Of a DNA stretch of 64,000 nt, positions 16,668 through 25,376 are shown in pieces. Location: contig JAKLKO010000009.1 in assembly GCA_023150615.1 (NCBI GenBank), forward strand, positions 1 through 64,000. Direction: 5' to 3'. The position numbers and the translations under genes were made by a program. The notes under the pieces were generated by a model. The model saw only the letters and a program-made list of their open reading frames with translations. It was not told the origin of the DNA and made no database searches. Positions within the stretch are counted from its first letter, which is position 1. Each line of letters begins with the position of its first letter. Origin of the DNA: Phycisphaerae bacterium (GTDB lineage Bacteria > Planctomycetota > Phycisphaerae > UBA1845 > UTPLA1).

Positions 16668-17834
16668 ATGAAGGCCCGACACCTGAAGCTGCTGCGCGAG
16701 TTCATCAGCCTGCCGACGGCACCGTTCGCCGAGGCCGCGCCGCTGAACTACATCCGCCGGTTCGTCGCGGCGCGACCGGCGCTCCGCTGCCGCGCCGATC
16801 GATTCGGTAACCTGCACGTCCGCTACGTCGGCCGGTCGACCGCGGCGCGGCGCCCGCCGATCGTCTTCGCCGGGCATCTCGATCATCCGGGGTTCGTTAC
16901 GCGACGCTCGTCGCAGTCCGGACGGGTCGAGGCCGAGTGGCGCGGTTGGGTCGAGCGTCGCTACTTTCCGAATGCGCGGGTGCGATTGTTCGTCGGCCGG
17001 CGCGAGGTTCGGGGCCGGATTATTGCGGTCGATGACCGCGGACGCGGCGGACAGGCGCGTCGCGCGGCGGAGTCATTCGGCGCGGATTCGCCGCCGCATC
17101 GCGTATGGATCCGCGTGCCGCGAGGTGTCGTCGTTCCGCCCGGGACGATCGGCATGTGGGACCTGCCCGTCGCGAGGATCACCGGCACGCGGCTCTGGGC
17201 GCGGGCGTGCGACGACGTCGCGGGCGTCGCCGCCATCCTCTGCGCGCTCGACGAGTTGTGTCGATCGCGCGCGGCGGGATCCTGTGCGGCGTTGTTCACC
17301 CGCGCCGAAGAAGTCGGGTTTGGCGGCGCGCTCGCCGCCGTGAGTGCCCGCGAACTCTCGCGTCGCTCGATCGTCGTCGCCGTCGAGTGCAGCCGGGCGA
17401 TCACCGGTGTTGCGGTCGGCGGCGGACCGGTGCTGCGCGTCGGCGACAAGGCGAGCGTCTTCACGCCGGCCGCGACTGCCTTCTGCCAGGTCGTCGCCGA
17501 ACGGCTCGCGTCGGATGACAAGTCGTTCGCGTTCCAACGGAAGTTGATGGACGGAGGCACGTGCGAGAGCACGGTCTATTGCCACTGGGGCTACGACGCG
17601 ACCGGGCTTTGCCTGCCCCTCGTGAACTACCACAATCGCGACCTGGAGCGCGGTCGCATCGCCCCCGAGTCGATCGACCTCCGCGATTTTGAGAACCTCG
17701 TGAAGTGGTTCGTGGCCCTGGCGACGACGCGCGTCCGCTACACGTGCGATCATCCGGGCCTCGACCGTCGCCTGACGACGCTGCTCCGCAAGCACCGGCC
17801 GCGATTGCTCAAGACGCGCCGGAACACGGTCTGA
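16668..17834 (+). CDS. M42-family metallo-aminopeptidase-like protein
   Basis: The 388-residue product starts at an ATG with GGAGAAAG just before it. The dinuclear-zinc motifs of the M42/M28-type peptidases are in order: HLDHPGF near residue 69 (first His-x-Asp), CDDVAGVAA near 180 (bridging Asp), TRAEEVGFGGA near 214 (catalytic Glu pair), VECSRA, and a C-terminal YHNRD His near 321. M42 enzymes are cytosolic, often large tetrahedral aminopeptidases; there is no signal peptide here. The middle (apical) domain is long and Arg-rich. It could also be an endoglucanase-like member, as some M42 proteins were first called. Confidence 0.86.
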   Translation: MKARHLKLLREFISLPTAPFAEAAPLNYIRRFVAARPALRCRADRFGNLHVRYVGRSTAARRPPIVFAGHLDHPGFVTRRSSQSGRVEAEWRGWVERRYFPNARVRLFVGRREVRGRIIAVDDRGRGGQARRAAESFGADSPPHRVWIRVPRGVVVPPGTIGMWDLPVARITGTRLWARACDDVAGVAAILCALDELCRSRAAGSCAALFTRAEEVGFGGALAAVSARELSRRSIVVAVECSRAITGVAVGGGPVLRVGDKASVFTPAATAFCQVVAERLASDDKSFAFQRKLMDGGTCESTVYCHWGYDATGLCLPLVNYHNRDLERGRIAPESIDLRDFENLVKWFVALATTRVRYTCDHPGLDRRLTTLLRKHRPRLLKTRRNTV

Positions 17835-17915
17835 TGCAGCGGCAGTCCGCGCGTTGCGGCCCGCCGCCTCGGCGCGCAGAATGGGCGTCGGGATTGTCCT
17901 CGGACGAGAACGTCG

Positions 17916-19076
17916 ATGAAGGTGCATGAGTATCAGGCGAGGCAGTTGTTGCAGGCGGCGGGCGTGCCGGTGCCGAAATTCCGCGTTGTTTCATCGGCGA
18001 GCGAGGCGCGCACGGCGTTCGCCGAGCTGAACGAGCCGGAGGTCGTGGTCAAGGCGCAGGTCCACGCCGGCGGACGCGGCAAGGCGGGCTACGTCGTGCT
18101 GTGCAGGGATGCGTCGGACGTGGAGCGGAACGCCGAGCGGATGCTCCGCGAGCCGATGGTCAGCAAGCAGACCGGTCCGTCAGGCGTGAAGGTCAAGAAG
18201 CTGCTGATCGCCCCGGCGGTCCAGATCGCGCGGGAATTCTACATCGGCATGGTGATCGACCGCGCGCGGCGCTGTCCGGTGATGATGGTCAGCCGCGAGG
18301 GCGGCGTCGAAATCGAGGAGGTCGCGGCGAAGAACCCGTCGGCCATCGTGAAGGAGTGGCTCGATCCGCACCTCGGACTGCTGCCGTTCCAGGTCCGCCG
18401 GCTCGTGTCGGCGCTCGGGCTGGCCGATGCGGCGGCCCACGCCGCGGGCAGGACGATGACCGCGCTCGCGAAGATCTTCGTCGAGAAGGACTGCTCGCTC
18501 GCCGAGATCAACCCGCTCGTGCAGACCAGATCGGGCGAGATCCTCGCCATCGACGCGAAGATCAGCTTCGACGACAACGCGCTCTTCCGGCATCCCGACG
18601 TCGAGGCCATGTTCGATCCCGCGGAGGAAAACCCCAACGAGCTGCGCGCCAAGGCCGCGAACCTCTCCTACATCGCCCTCGACGGCAACATCGGCTGCCT
18701 CGTCAACGGCGCGGGCCTGGCGATGTCCACGATGGACATCATCAAGCTGCACGGCGGCACGCCGGCGAACTTCCTTGACGTCGGCGGAAGCGTCACGACG
18801 GCGGGCGCGGTCGAGGCGTTCCGCATCATTCTGTCCGACGGGAAGGTCCGCGGTGTGCTGGTGAACATCTTCGGCGGCATCGCGAAATGCGACGTGATCG
18901 CCGAGGCACTGATCACCGCCGCGCGCGAAGTCGGCTTCAAGGTGCCCGTGGTCGTGCGCCTGGAGGGCACCAACGTCGACAAGGCGCGGCAGATGCTCAA
19001 GGACGCGGCGATCCCGCAGCTCGTCGCCGCGACCGACCTGACCGACGCGGCGAAGAAGGTCTGCGCGGCGGTGTGA
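17916..19076 (+). CDS. sucC: Succinate-CoA ligase (ADP/GDP-forming) beta subunit
   Basis: The beta subunit of the TCA-cycle enzyme that makes ATP or GTP from succinyl-CoA. The 386-residue product has the normal length. The ATP-grasp part starts MKVHEYQARQLLQAAGVPVP with VVKAQVHAGGRGKAG. The linker CSLAEINPLV carries the conserved Glu/Asn/Pro. The C-terminal domain has GNIGCLVNGAGLAMSTMD, PANFLDVGGS and VLVNIFGGIAKCD. The alpha subunit (sucD), which usually follows directly, is absent: the next gene is convergent 17 bp away. sucD must therefore lie elsewhere in the genome. Confidence 0.97.
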   Translation: MKVHEYQARQLLQAAGVPVPKFRVVSSASEARTAFAELNEPEVVVKAQVHAGGRGKAGYVVLCRDASDVERNAERMLREPMVSKQTGPSGVKVKKLLIAPAVQIAREFYIGMVIDRARRCPVMMVSREGGVEIEEVAAKNPSAIVKEWLDPHLGLLPFQVRRLVSALGLADAAAHAAGRTMTALAKIFVEKDCSLAEINPLVQTRSGEILAIDAKISFDDNALFRHPDVEAMFDPAEENPNELRAKAANLSYIALDGNIGCLVNGAGLAMSTMDIIKLHGGTPANFLDVGGSVTTAGAVEAFRIILSDGKVRGVLVNIFGGIAKCDVIAEALITAAREVGFKVPVVVRLEGTNVDKARQMLKDAAIPQLVAATDLTDAAKKVCAAV

Positions 19077-19093
19077 CATCGGCTCGACGAACC

Positions 19094-20251
19094 CTAGTCG
19101 CGCGACGGGCCCAGCGTCGATGATGCCGCCGGCGCCGTCCGCATCCAGTACAACATCAGCGCCACGACGGCCAGCCCGATCGCCAGCGCAACAACGAACG
19201 CCAGCATCGGTCCTGATTGCACGCGGACGTCCGCCGACGTGAACAGCGCGCCAGGATAGCGGGCGAGCATCCGCAGGCGGACGACCTCGCGGCCGGCCGA
19301 CATGCCCACCAAAACGAACGCCGTCACGCCGGCCGATGCGACGACCCAACGCGCATCGTCGGGCGCCTCCGACCCTCTCCAGAACAGAAACAGCAGTCCG
19401 AACCCGCCCAGCACCGCGAGCATCCAGAGGACGGCCCGCGGATCGGAAAAGGCGAACATCGACCGCTGTACATCCGGGTCCAGCGAGACGTAGAACCACA
19501 GGCCGGACACGACCTGCAGCACGGTCGCGACGAGGGCGGTCCGCAGCCCGTAGCGCACCGCGATCCGCCGCGCATCGTCCGCGTACGGCCGCCACCCGCG
19601 TGCGAGGACCGCGACCCACACGCCCGTCACGGCCACCGCGCCGATGATGCTGTGGAACATCCGCGGGTTCCACATCGCGTGCGGTGCGTGCCGCCGAAGT
19701 TCGCCGTCGTGGATGCCGCGCCACAACTCGGGCATCAGCATCAGCACGCTGTTGTTGTTGAACTCATGGCCGACGAGCAGGAACGCCAGGGCGATCAGGA
19801 CGATGACGCCCATACCGGCACCGAACCGATCGCGCACGATCAGCCGGTCGAGCGCGTAGATCAGGTAGAACCCGATCAGGAGGTAGCCGAGGATCGCCAG
19901 CCAGCGCCAGCCGATGAGGATGTTCGCGGTGTAGAACATGTGCCCATAGAGCACCTGCACGAACAGCAGCGCGGCGACGCCGGACGTGATCGTGAACGAC
20001 ACCGCGATCGGCCAGGCCCGCACGAGGCGCCGTGCGGCGTCGAGTAGGGCCGGTTCGCGACGCCGGCCGACACCCCAAAAGACCGGAACGATGAATGCCG
20101 CGCCGAGCGCGAAGTTCATGAAGACGGCGTGCAGCGCAAACGTCAGCGGCACGAGCATGTGCAGGAACCAGAGCGGCCCGGGCAGCCCGAATTCATCGCG
20201 CGGCGGCACGAGCTCCGCCCCCGCCTGCGCCAGAATGATCCATGCACTCAT
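19094..20251 (-). CDS. Cytochrome-bd-like membrane subunit, second gene of pair
   Basis: The 385-residue protein has about nine membrane segments. It looks like a relative of the CydA N-terminal half: FLHMLVPLTFALHAVFMNFALG, FTITSGVAALLFVQVLYGHMFYT, LIGFYLIYALDRL, VGHEFNNNSV, and WNPRMFHSIIGAVAVTG. In the last segment the His sits where CydA has a low-spin heme b ligand. Its start overlaps the stop of the upstream gene by four bases (ATGA), so the two are translated together and should form one complex in the inner membrane. It is not a standard CydB. The probable role is in quinol or cytochrome-c electron transfer; oxygen reduction is not proven. Confidence 0.7.
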   Translation of the reverse strand: MSAWIILAQAGAELVPPRDEFGLPGPLWFLHMLVPLTFALHAVFMNFALGAAFIVPVFWGVGRRREPALLDAARRLVRAWPIAVSFTITSGVAALLFVQVLYGHMFYTANILIGWRWLAILGYLLIGFYLIYALDRLIVRDRFGAGMGVIVLIALAFLLVGHEFNNNSVLMLMPELWRGIHDGELRRHAPHAMWNPRMFHSIIGAVAVTGVWVAVLARGWRPYADDARRIAVRYGLRTALVATVLQVVSGLWFYVSLDPDVQRSMFAFSDPRAVLWMLAVLGGFGLLFLFWRGSEAPDDARWVVASAGVTAFVLVGMSAGREVVRLRMLARYPGALFTSADVRVQSGPMLAFVVALAIGLAVVALMLYWMRTAPAASSTLGPSRD

Positions 20252-21615
20252 CGCCGCTGGCCCTCCACTCCGCTCGCCAGCGGCGACGCCGTCGGCTCAT
20301 GATGCACCGGGTTCAGTCGGAATAGCCAATCGGCAAGGTCGTCCTTCTCCTGCGGCGTCCCGACGACCGGCGGCATGAAGCCCTTGAGCTTGTCGAGATG
20401 GTCGAGGTTGTACCGGATCAGGTCCCGCGGCCATCCTGCGATCAGCGGCGCGACGCCGTTGAGCCCGTCGATCGTGTGGCACTTCGCGCACTGCACGTCG
20501 AACATCCACCGGCCGCGCGTCAGACGGTCGGCCCGCGCACGTCGGTCCGCCGGCGCGATCCACGGCGCGTGCGCGAGGACGCCCTCGGCGTTCAGCCGCG
20601 CGAGTTCCGCCGGCTGGTTGGCGATCTCGTTCGACCACAGGTAACCGCGCACGACGTACGGCTTGCGGATGCCCTCGCGGACGTACTCCATCGACCCGGT
20701 GGCGATGAAGGCCATCGCCGCCAGCAGCAGCGACGTCTCCAGGCTGACGTAGCCGCGCTTCCGCACGAGCGCGACGTAGGCATACACGGCCAGCAGCACG
20801 CTGCACGTCAGGCCGAAGATGAAGAACAGGCTCATCGCCGCCGCGCCGCCGAAGGCCAGTCCCCGGGCGGACGCGGGCACCTGCCCGAGGTACCACATCG
20901 CCGCCGGGACCATCAGCACGAGCGGCACGAGGAAGTGCGACGCCGTGTGGATGATGGTCGTGCGCTCCTCGCGGCTGTAGCGCGGGACCACGTTGACGAC
21001 CACGCAGACGAAGATGCCCGCCAGCGCCAAGCACGACACGCTCCGCAGCAGCAGGCTCGGCAGGAAGGTCGGATTGAACAGCCCGGTCCAGAACGCGCCG
21101 CTGTAATCGCCTGCGGCGCGGCGGTCGGACCAGTCACCCGGCGTCAGCATGAACGTGATGATCCCGTTGATGACGAACAGGCTCATCCACGCGGCGACGG
21201 CGTAGATCCAGCCGACGGCGGCGTGCCGCCGCGGCGAGAGTCGGTCCCACGAGTAGTAATAGACGTACCCGGCCGCGATCTCGACGAGGAAGCAGACCCA
21301 CTCGATCGCCCACGCCCAGACAAAGTTGTGGATGAGCAGCGAGGTCGCCCGCGGCGCGACGAGCGCGATGCTGAACCAGATGCCGACGCCCGTCACCGCG
21401 CCGAGGATGAACGGCAGCAGGACGATGACGCGACTGTAGTCGTGGAGGAACTGACGCAGCAGCGGCCGGTCGCGGCGCAGGGCGTGCGTCTCGACGATGG
21501 CGTTGAAGAGGCCCGCGCCGACCGCGAAATGCGCGATGAAGACGTGCGTGATCGCGATGACGGCGATGAGCGTCGGGCCGCCGACGAAGGGCACTTCGAA
21601 CGCCGGATAGTACAT
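20248..21615 (-). CDS. CydA-like membrane subunit fused to a C-terminal cytochrome c
   Basis: The 455-residue protein starts MYYPAFEVPFVGG. Eight or so membrane helices are followed by a heme-c domain. CydA-like features are AITHVFIAHFAVGAG (His24 at the position of the proximal heme b595 ligand) and WAIEWVCFLVEIAAGYVYYY followed by WDRLSP. The segment FNPTFLPSLLLRS is equivalent to the region where CydA has a heme-ligand His, which is missing here but present in the downstream partner. Residues about 374-378 are CAKCH, a heme-c site, with FMPPV as the likely Met ligand. Heme ligands thus seem divided between the two proteins, and electrons may enter through the c-type heme. Confidence 0.75.
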   Translation of the reverse strand: MYYPAFEVPFVGGPTLIAVIAITHVFIAHFAVGAGLFNAIVETHALRRDRPLLRQFLHDYSRVIVLLPFILGAVTGVGIWFSIALVAPRATSLLIHNFVWAWAIEWVCFLVEIAAGYVYYYSWDRLSPRRHAAVGWIYAVAAWMSLFVINGIITFMLTPGDWSDRRAAGDYSGAFWTGLFNPTFLPSLLLRSVSCLALAGIFVCVVVNVVPRYSREERTTIIHTASHFLVPLVLMVPAAMWYLGQVPASARGLAFGGAAAMSLFFIFGLTCSVLLAVYAYVALVRKRGYVSLETSLLLAAMAFIATGSMEYVREGIRKPYVVRGYLWSNEIANQPAELARLNAEGVLAHAPWIAPADRRARADRLTRGRWMFDVQCAKCHTIDGLNGVAPLIAGWPRDLIRYNLDHLDKLKGFMPPVVGTPQEKDDLADWLFRLNPVHHEPTASPLASGVEGQRR

Positions 21616-21669
21616 CGGGAACGACTCCCCGGTTCGACCGCGCGGCCGACGTGCGCGATTATAGGTGCC

Positions 21670-22848
21670 CTATCGCGCGGCGCCACGCGTCGACGCCCCC
21701 AACGCATGGCGAAGTGCCGCGGCGACCTTCCGGTGTCCGGCCGGATTCCAGTGTCCGTCAAACTCCCAGAAATCCGACCGGCTCATCGCGTCAACCGGGT
21801 CGACGAACGCCACTTGAAGCGCGCGAGCCGTTTCCCGGAGGACGTCGGCCGCGCGCCGATCTCTTCCGCCCGCGGGCGGGTATTCGCGCTTCGTCGGAAC
21901 GGCGAGCAGAATCAACTCGACACCCGCGGCGCGGAGCCGGTCGCGGATTTCGGCCAGCAGCGCCTGATTGACCGCGTTTGCCGTGTCGCGGAGCCTGCGC
22001 TCCTCGGCGCTCAGGGTCGATGGATCGCGGTAGATCAGTTCATCCTCGAAGCCGATCAGGCCGGCCTGCACGTCGCCGCCGCCCGGCGCCCTCGCCGCCC
22101 GTGCGAGGCATCGCCGTGCCAGCGCCGAGTGATCGTAGAGGAAACGCTCGAGCGGCGAGGCGACGAAGCTCACCTGCTCGGGCATCTCCTTGACGTTCGG
22201 AAGCGGATAGCCGTCGATCACAATGCGACCATCGCCATCGAGCCGCGCATACGGCTTGCAATACCCGTACCGCTCGCGGAGCACGTTGTCGCCGAAGTCG
22301 TTGTTGAGGCAGACGCCGACGATCACCATGTGTGGACGAAACGCCAGGATTCGATCGAGGAGCAACCAGTACTGCACCGGCGCGTAGCCCGATACGCCGA
22401 AGTTGAGCACGTCCCGGCCGGTCGATTCGCGCAGCAGGTCGGTGAACCGCTCCTCGTCGGCGACGCCGATCCCCCACACGAAGGAATCGCCGAGCACGGC
22501 CACGCGCGGCCGACCCGGGCTTGGCGCGGGCGAAGGATCGCGGTCGCGCATTCCGTGAGCGTTGATCCGCAGGGGAAAGGAGAACTCGCCGCGGCGAAAC
22601 GTCCCGTGTGCATTGGGCGTGTTGCTCCAGCCGAGGACGGGGTCGAACTGGTAGAACGCGTACTGATCGCCGGTGGGTTCCGCAACCGAGTAGATGTGCT
22701 GCCGCGGGGTGTCGATCAGTCGGCAGACGACTTCGCACGCCACCAGCGCGAGCGACGCACTCAGCGGCGCGGCCGCGATGCGAAACGCCCACGCTCTCCC
22801 GCCCCGCATTCGCGTCTGCGGGTCCGACGATGCCGGCCGGGGTATCAC
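21670..22848 (-). CDS. SGNH/GDSL-type hydrolase, membrane-anchored or secreted
   Basis: The 392-residue product has an N-terminal membrane segment (about residues 20-42) and then an SGNH fold. Block I is VAVLGDSFVWGIGV with the catalytic Ser near residue 118, followed by an LNFGVSGYAPVQY block, a VCLNNDFGDN Asn block and the C-terminal DGHWNPAGH with the Asp-His pair. Such enzymes often act as O-acetyl esterases or transferases on polysaccharides. It overlaps the upstream nucleotide-sugar dehydrogenase by four bases, which supports a role in extracellular or capsular polysaccharide modification. Confidence 0.85.
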   Translation of the reverse strand: MIPRPASSDPQTRMRGGRAWAFRIAAAPLSASLALVACEVVCRLIDTPRQHIYSVAEPTGDQYAFYQFDPVLGWSNTPNAHGTFRRGEFSFPLRINAHGMRDRDPSPAPSPGRPRVAVLGDSFVWGIGVADEERFTDLLRESTGRDVLNFGVSGYAPVQYWLLLDRILAFRPHMVIVGVCLNNDFGDNVLRERYGYCKPYARLDGDGRIVIDGYPLPNVKEMPEQVSFVASPLERFLYDHSALARRCLARAARAPGGGDVQAGLIGFEDELIYRDPSTLSAEERRLRDTANAVNQALLAEIRDRLRAAGVELILLAVPTKREYPPAGGRDRRAADVLRETARALQVAFVDPVDAMSRSDFWEFDGHWNPAGHRKVAAALRHALGASTRGAAR

Positions 22849-24164
22849 GCCTTGACGATCTTGTCCCGCCCGCCGCGGACATGCGCCGTGGCGTTTCGCG
22901 TGTCGATGATGAGCTTCGAGCTGCGCACAATCATCTTGTAGTCGTACGCCGAGTGGTCGGTCGCGATCAGCACGGCGTCGTACGACCGCAGCCGCTTCGG
23001 CGAGAGTTTCACCGACGTCATCCGCAGGTCGTGTTCGCGTCCCTTGTGCGTCCGCGGGATATGCGGGTCGTTGTAATCCACCTTCGCGCCGCGCTCGCGC
23101 AAGAGCTCGATCAGCTCGATGCTCGGGCTTTCGCGCAGGTCATCCACGTCCTTCTTGTACGCCAGACCGAGCACCAGGATGCGCGAGCCGCGCAACGCCC
23201 TGCCGCGCTCGTTCAGCGCCTCGATCAGGCGATGAATGACGTACTCCGGCATGGCCGTGTTGATTTCGCCCGCCAACTCGATGAACCGCGTCGGCTGGCC
23301 GTACTGCCGCGCCTTCCAGGTCAGGTAGAACGGATCGATCGGGATGCAGTGACCGCCGAGACCCGGCCCCGGATAGAACGCCTGGTAGCCGAAGGGCTTG
23401 GTCCTCGCGGCATTGATGACGTCCCAGACGTCGATCTTCATCTTGTCGAACAGGACTTTCAGCTCGTTCACCATCGCGATGTTGACGCAGCGATAGACGT
23501 TCTCGACGATCTTCGCCGCCTCCGCGACTTCGCAGTTCGACACCGGCACGACCTTCGCGATGGCCTTCGTATAGAGCGCGGTCGCTAGACGCCCGCTCTT
23601 GCGCCCGATGCCGCCGACGACCTTCGGAATCGTCGCCGTGGAGAAGTCCTTCCGGCCGGGGTCCTCGCGCTCGGGTGAGAACGCGAGGAAAAAGTCTCGC
23701 TCCGCGCGCAGCCCGCGTGCCTCCAGGATCGGCTTGACCAGCTCGCGTGTCGTCCCCGGATACGTCGTCGATTCCAAAACGATGAGCTGCCCCCTGCGCA
23801 GCCGCTGCGCGATCGCGCGGGCCGTGCTTTCCACGTACGTCATGTCCGGATCGCGCGTCGGGCTCAGCGGCGTCGGGACGCAGATCAGGGTGCAGTCGGG
23901 CTTGCGCAGCTCATTCATGTCGGCCGTCGCGTGGAACCGCTTCGACTGCACGAGCTCCGCGATCATCGACGATGGGATATGCTGGATGTAGGACCGCCCG
24001 GTGTTCAGCATGCCGACCTTCCGCGGGTCCACGTCGAAGCCGATGCAGCGAAACCCCGCCCGACAGAACGTGCCGACCAGCGGCAGTCCCACGTAGCCCA
24101 TCCCCATGATGCCGACGACCGCCGACTTCTTTTCGATCCGCTTCAGCAAGGGGGCGATATCCAC
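22845..24164 (-). CDS. UDP-N-acetylglucosamine/UDP-glucose 6-dehydrogenase family (WbpA-like)
   Basis: The 439-residue product makes a UDP-uronic acid by two NAD-dependent oxidations. The N-terminal Rossmann motif is GIMGMGYVGLPLVG near residue 20. The middle domain has CVPTPLSPTRDPD, ESTTYPGTTREL and FSPEREDPG. The active-site block is GPGLGGHCIPIDPFYL, with the catalytic Cys near residue 272. The C-terminal domain has VLGLAYKKDVDDLRESPS. These blocks fit the WbpA/UDP-GlcNAc dehydrogenase branch better than classic UDP-glucose dehydrogenases. It forms a two-gene unit with the SGNH hydrolase and probably feeds surface polysaccharide synthesis. Confidence 0.93.
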   Translation of the reverse strand: MDIAPLLKRIEKKSAVVGIMGMGYVGLPLVGTFCRAGFRCIGFDVDPRKVGMLNTGRSYIQHIPSSMIAELVQSKRFHATADMNELRKPDCTLICVPTPLSPTRDPDMTYVESTARAIAQRLRRGQLIVLESTTYPGTTRELVKPILEARGLRAERDFFLAFSPEREDPGRKDFSTATIPKVVGGIGRKSGRLATALYTKAIAKVVPVSNCEVAEAAKIVENVYRCVNIAMVNELKVLFDKMKIDVWDVINAARTKPFGYQAFYPGPGLGGHCIPIDPFYLTWKARQYGQPTRFIELAGEINTAMPEYVIHRLIEALNERGRALRGSRILVLGLAYKKDVDDLRESPSIELIELLRERGAKVDYNDPHIPRTHKGREHDLRMTSVKLSPKRLRSYDAVLIATDHSAYDYKMIVRSSKLIIDTRNATAHVRGGRDKIVKA

Positions 24165-24281
24165 CAGGAACTCCTTTACGGGACCGTCCGCGGCCTTCCT
24201 CGTCGAGACCGAAGCGGAGATTAGACCCCAAATCCCAGACCCGCTGCAAGCCGAAACCCGGTGTGCCAGAACGAGTTGCGA

Positions 24282-24311
24282 TTGACTTGCCGGGCCGAGT
24301 CCGGGTAAGGT
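24282..24311 (+). promoter_or_regulatory. Possible sigma-70-type promoter for the 24418 gene
   Basis: TTGACT at 24282-24287 and TAAGGT at 24306-24311 are spaced by 18 bases, about 105 bp before the start codon. The -35 box is near consensus and the -10 box is weak. The rest of the 24165-24417 gap shows nothing else. Confidence 0.4.
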
Positions 24312-24417
24312 ATGGAGGAGCCGGCGAGAGCGGAACCGTTCGACGGGCCATCACATCTCGCAGTGATCCCACGTCCGCTCCGATCTTTCTGACGTCCAGT
24401 CCTTTGGAGGTACTGTC

Positions 24418-25293
24418 ATGACCACGCTCGCCCTATTGGTCAGCGCATCGTTGTTCGCGCAGCAGGCAGCCCCGGTTCCGACCGGCGCGCGGCCCGTCCG
24501 GCCGATCGAACAACTCCTCTTCGACAGCGGCAACCCGATGGTCCACCAGGACTCGGAAGATCCGGACTATCATTTCATCCAGTTCATCGACACGTGGCAT
24601 GTGATCGACGTCCTCGACGACCTCGGTCCGCAATTCGTCGCACCGATCGCCTTCGACTACCCCGTCGAGATCACGCGCTTCGAGTTCTACCTCCACACGC
24701 CGCGCCTTTACGGGACCAAGCGGCTCGATCTCTACACCGGCACCAGCGAAAACACCGTCGGCACGCACGCCTACCGCTTCGATTTCGTCAATCACCCCCG
24801 CGGCGAGACCGGCTGGCAGTCCTTCACGCTCCCGACCCCCGTCGCCGTTCCGTCGGGGACGATCGGCGTCTCGATCCACTCGGAGATGGAGTTCAACGTG
24901 TACTGGGCGCCCGACGCCGAGCACGGTGCCGCCTACGCCTGGGGCCGACGAACGCACGACTACGCATGGGACCGAATCGATGTCCAGCCGGGCAGCGCCC
25001 TGTCCGGAAGCATGACCATCCGCGTCTATGGCCGGCCCGTCGCGAGCCCGGGCCGAAGCAGTGCGGTCGGTCAGACCGCGGGTCGCCCGGTCCGACCGAC
25101 CGGTCCCGTGTCGGTGACGGTCGATTGCGGGAATCAGCCCGCGGTCATGGAGGCCGCGCCGATGGTGTATCGCTATCAGGGTGATCCCTCCGACCGGGAG
25201 ATGATCCACGTCGTTCGGCAGCCGGTGGTCGGCTCGCCGCCATCGACCGCGAGAACCGCGGCGACGTCGGACGTCGCGCAGACGAATCCGTAA
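24418..25293 (+). CDS. Secreted hypothetical protein, 291 aa
   Basis: The ATG follows a TTTGGAGG ribosome-binding site and the product opens with a short signal peptide (MTTLALLVSASLFAQQ). The middle part, about residues 40-200, is beta-rich with aromatic residues (YPVEITRFEFYLHTP, TGWQSFTLPTPVAVPSGTIG, MEFNVYWAPD) and resembles the carbohydrate-binding or choice-of-anchor beta-sandwiches of planctomycete secreted proteins. The C-terminal 80 residues are Pro/Ser/Thr-rich and probably unstructured. There is no dockerin and no catalytic motif I recognise. It is probably exported. Confidence 0.7.
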   Translation: MTTLALLVSASLFAQQAAPVPTGARPVRPIEQLLFDSGNPMVHQDSEDPDYHFIQFIDTWHVIDVLDDLGPQFVAPIAFDYPVEITRFEFYLHTPRLYGTKRLDLYTGTSENTVGTHAYRFDFVNHPRGETGWQSFTLPTPVAVPSGTIGVSIHSEMEFNVYWAPDAEHGAAYAWGRRTHDYAWDRIDVQPGSALSGSMTIRVYGRPVASPGRSSAVGQTAGRPVRPTGPVSVTVDCGNQPAVMEAAPMVYRYQGDPSDREMIHVVRQPVVGSPPSTARTAATSDVAQTNP

Positions 25294-25376
25294 GGCCCCG
25301 CGCGGTTGTCGCGGTGCACTGGTTTGGGGGCGAGCCGGAATCGTAAAGTCCGTGGAATTCGGAGTGGGAGGATTAC

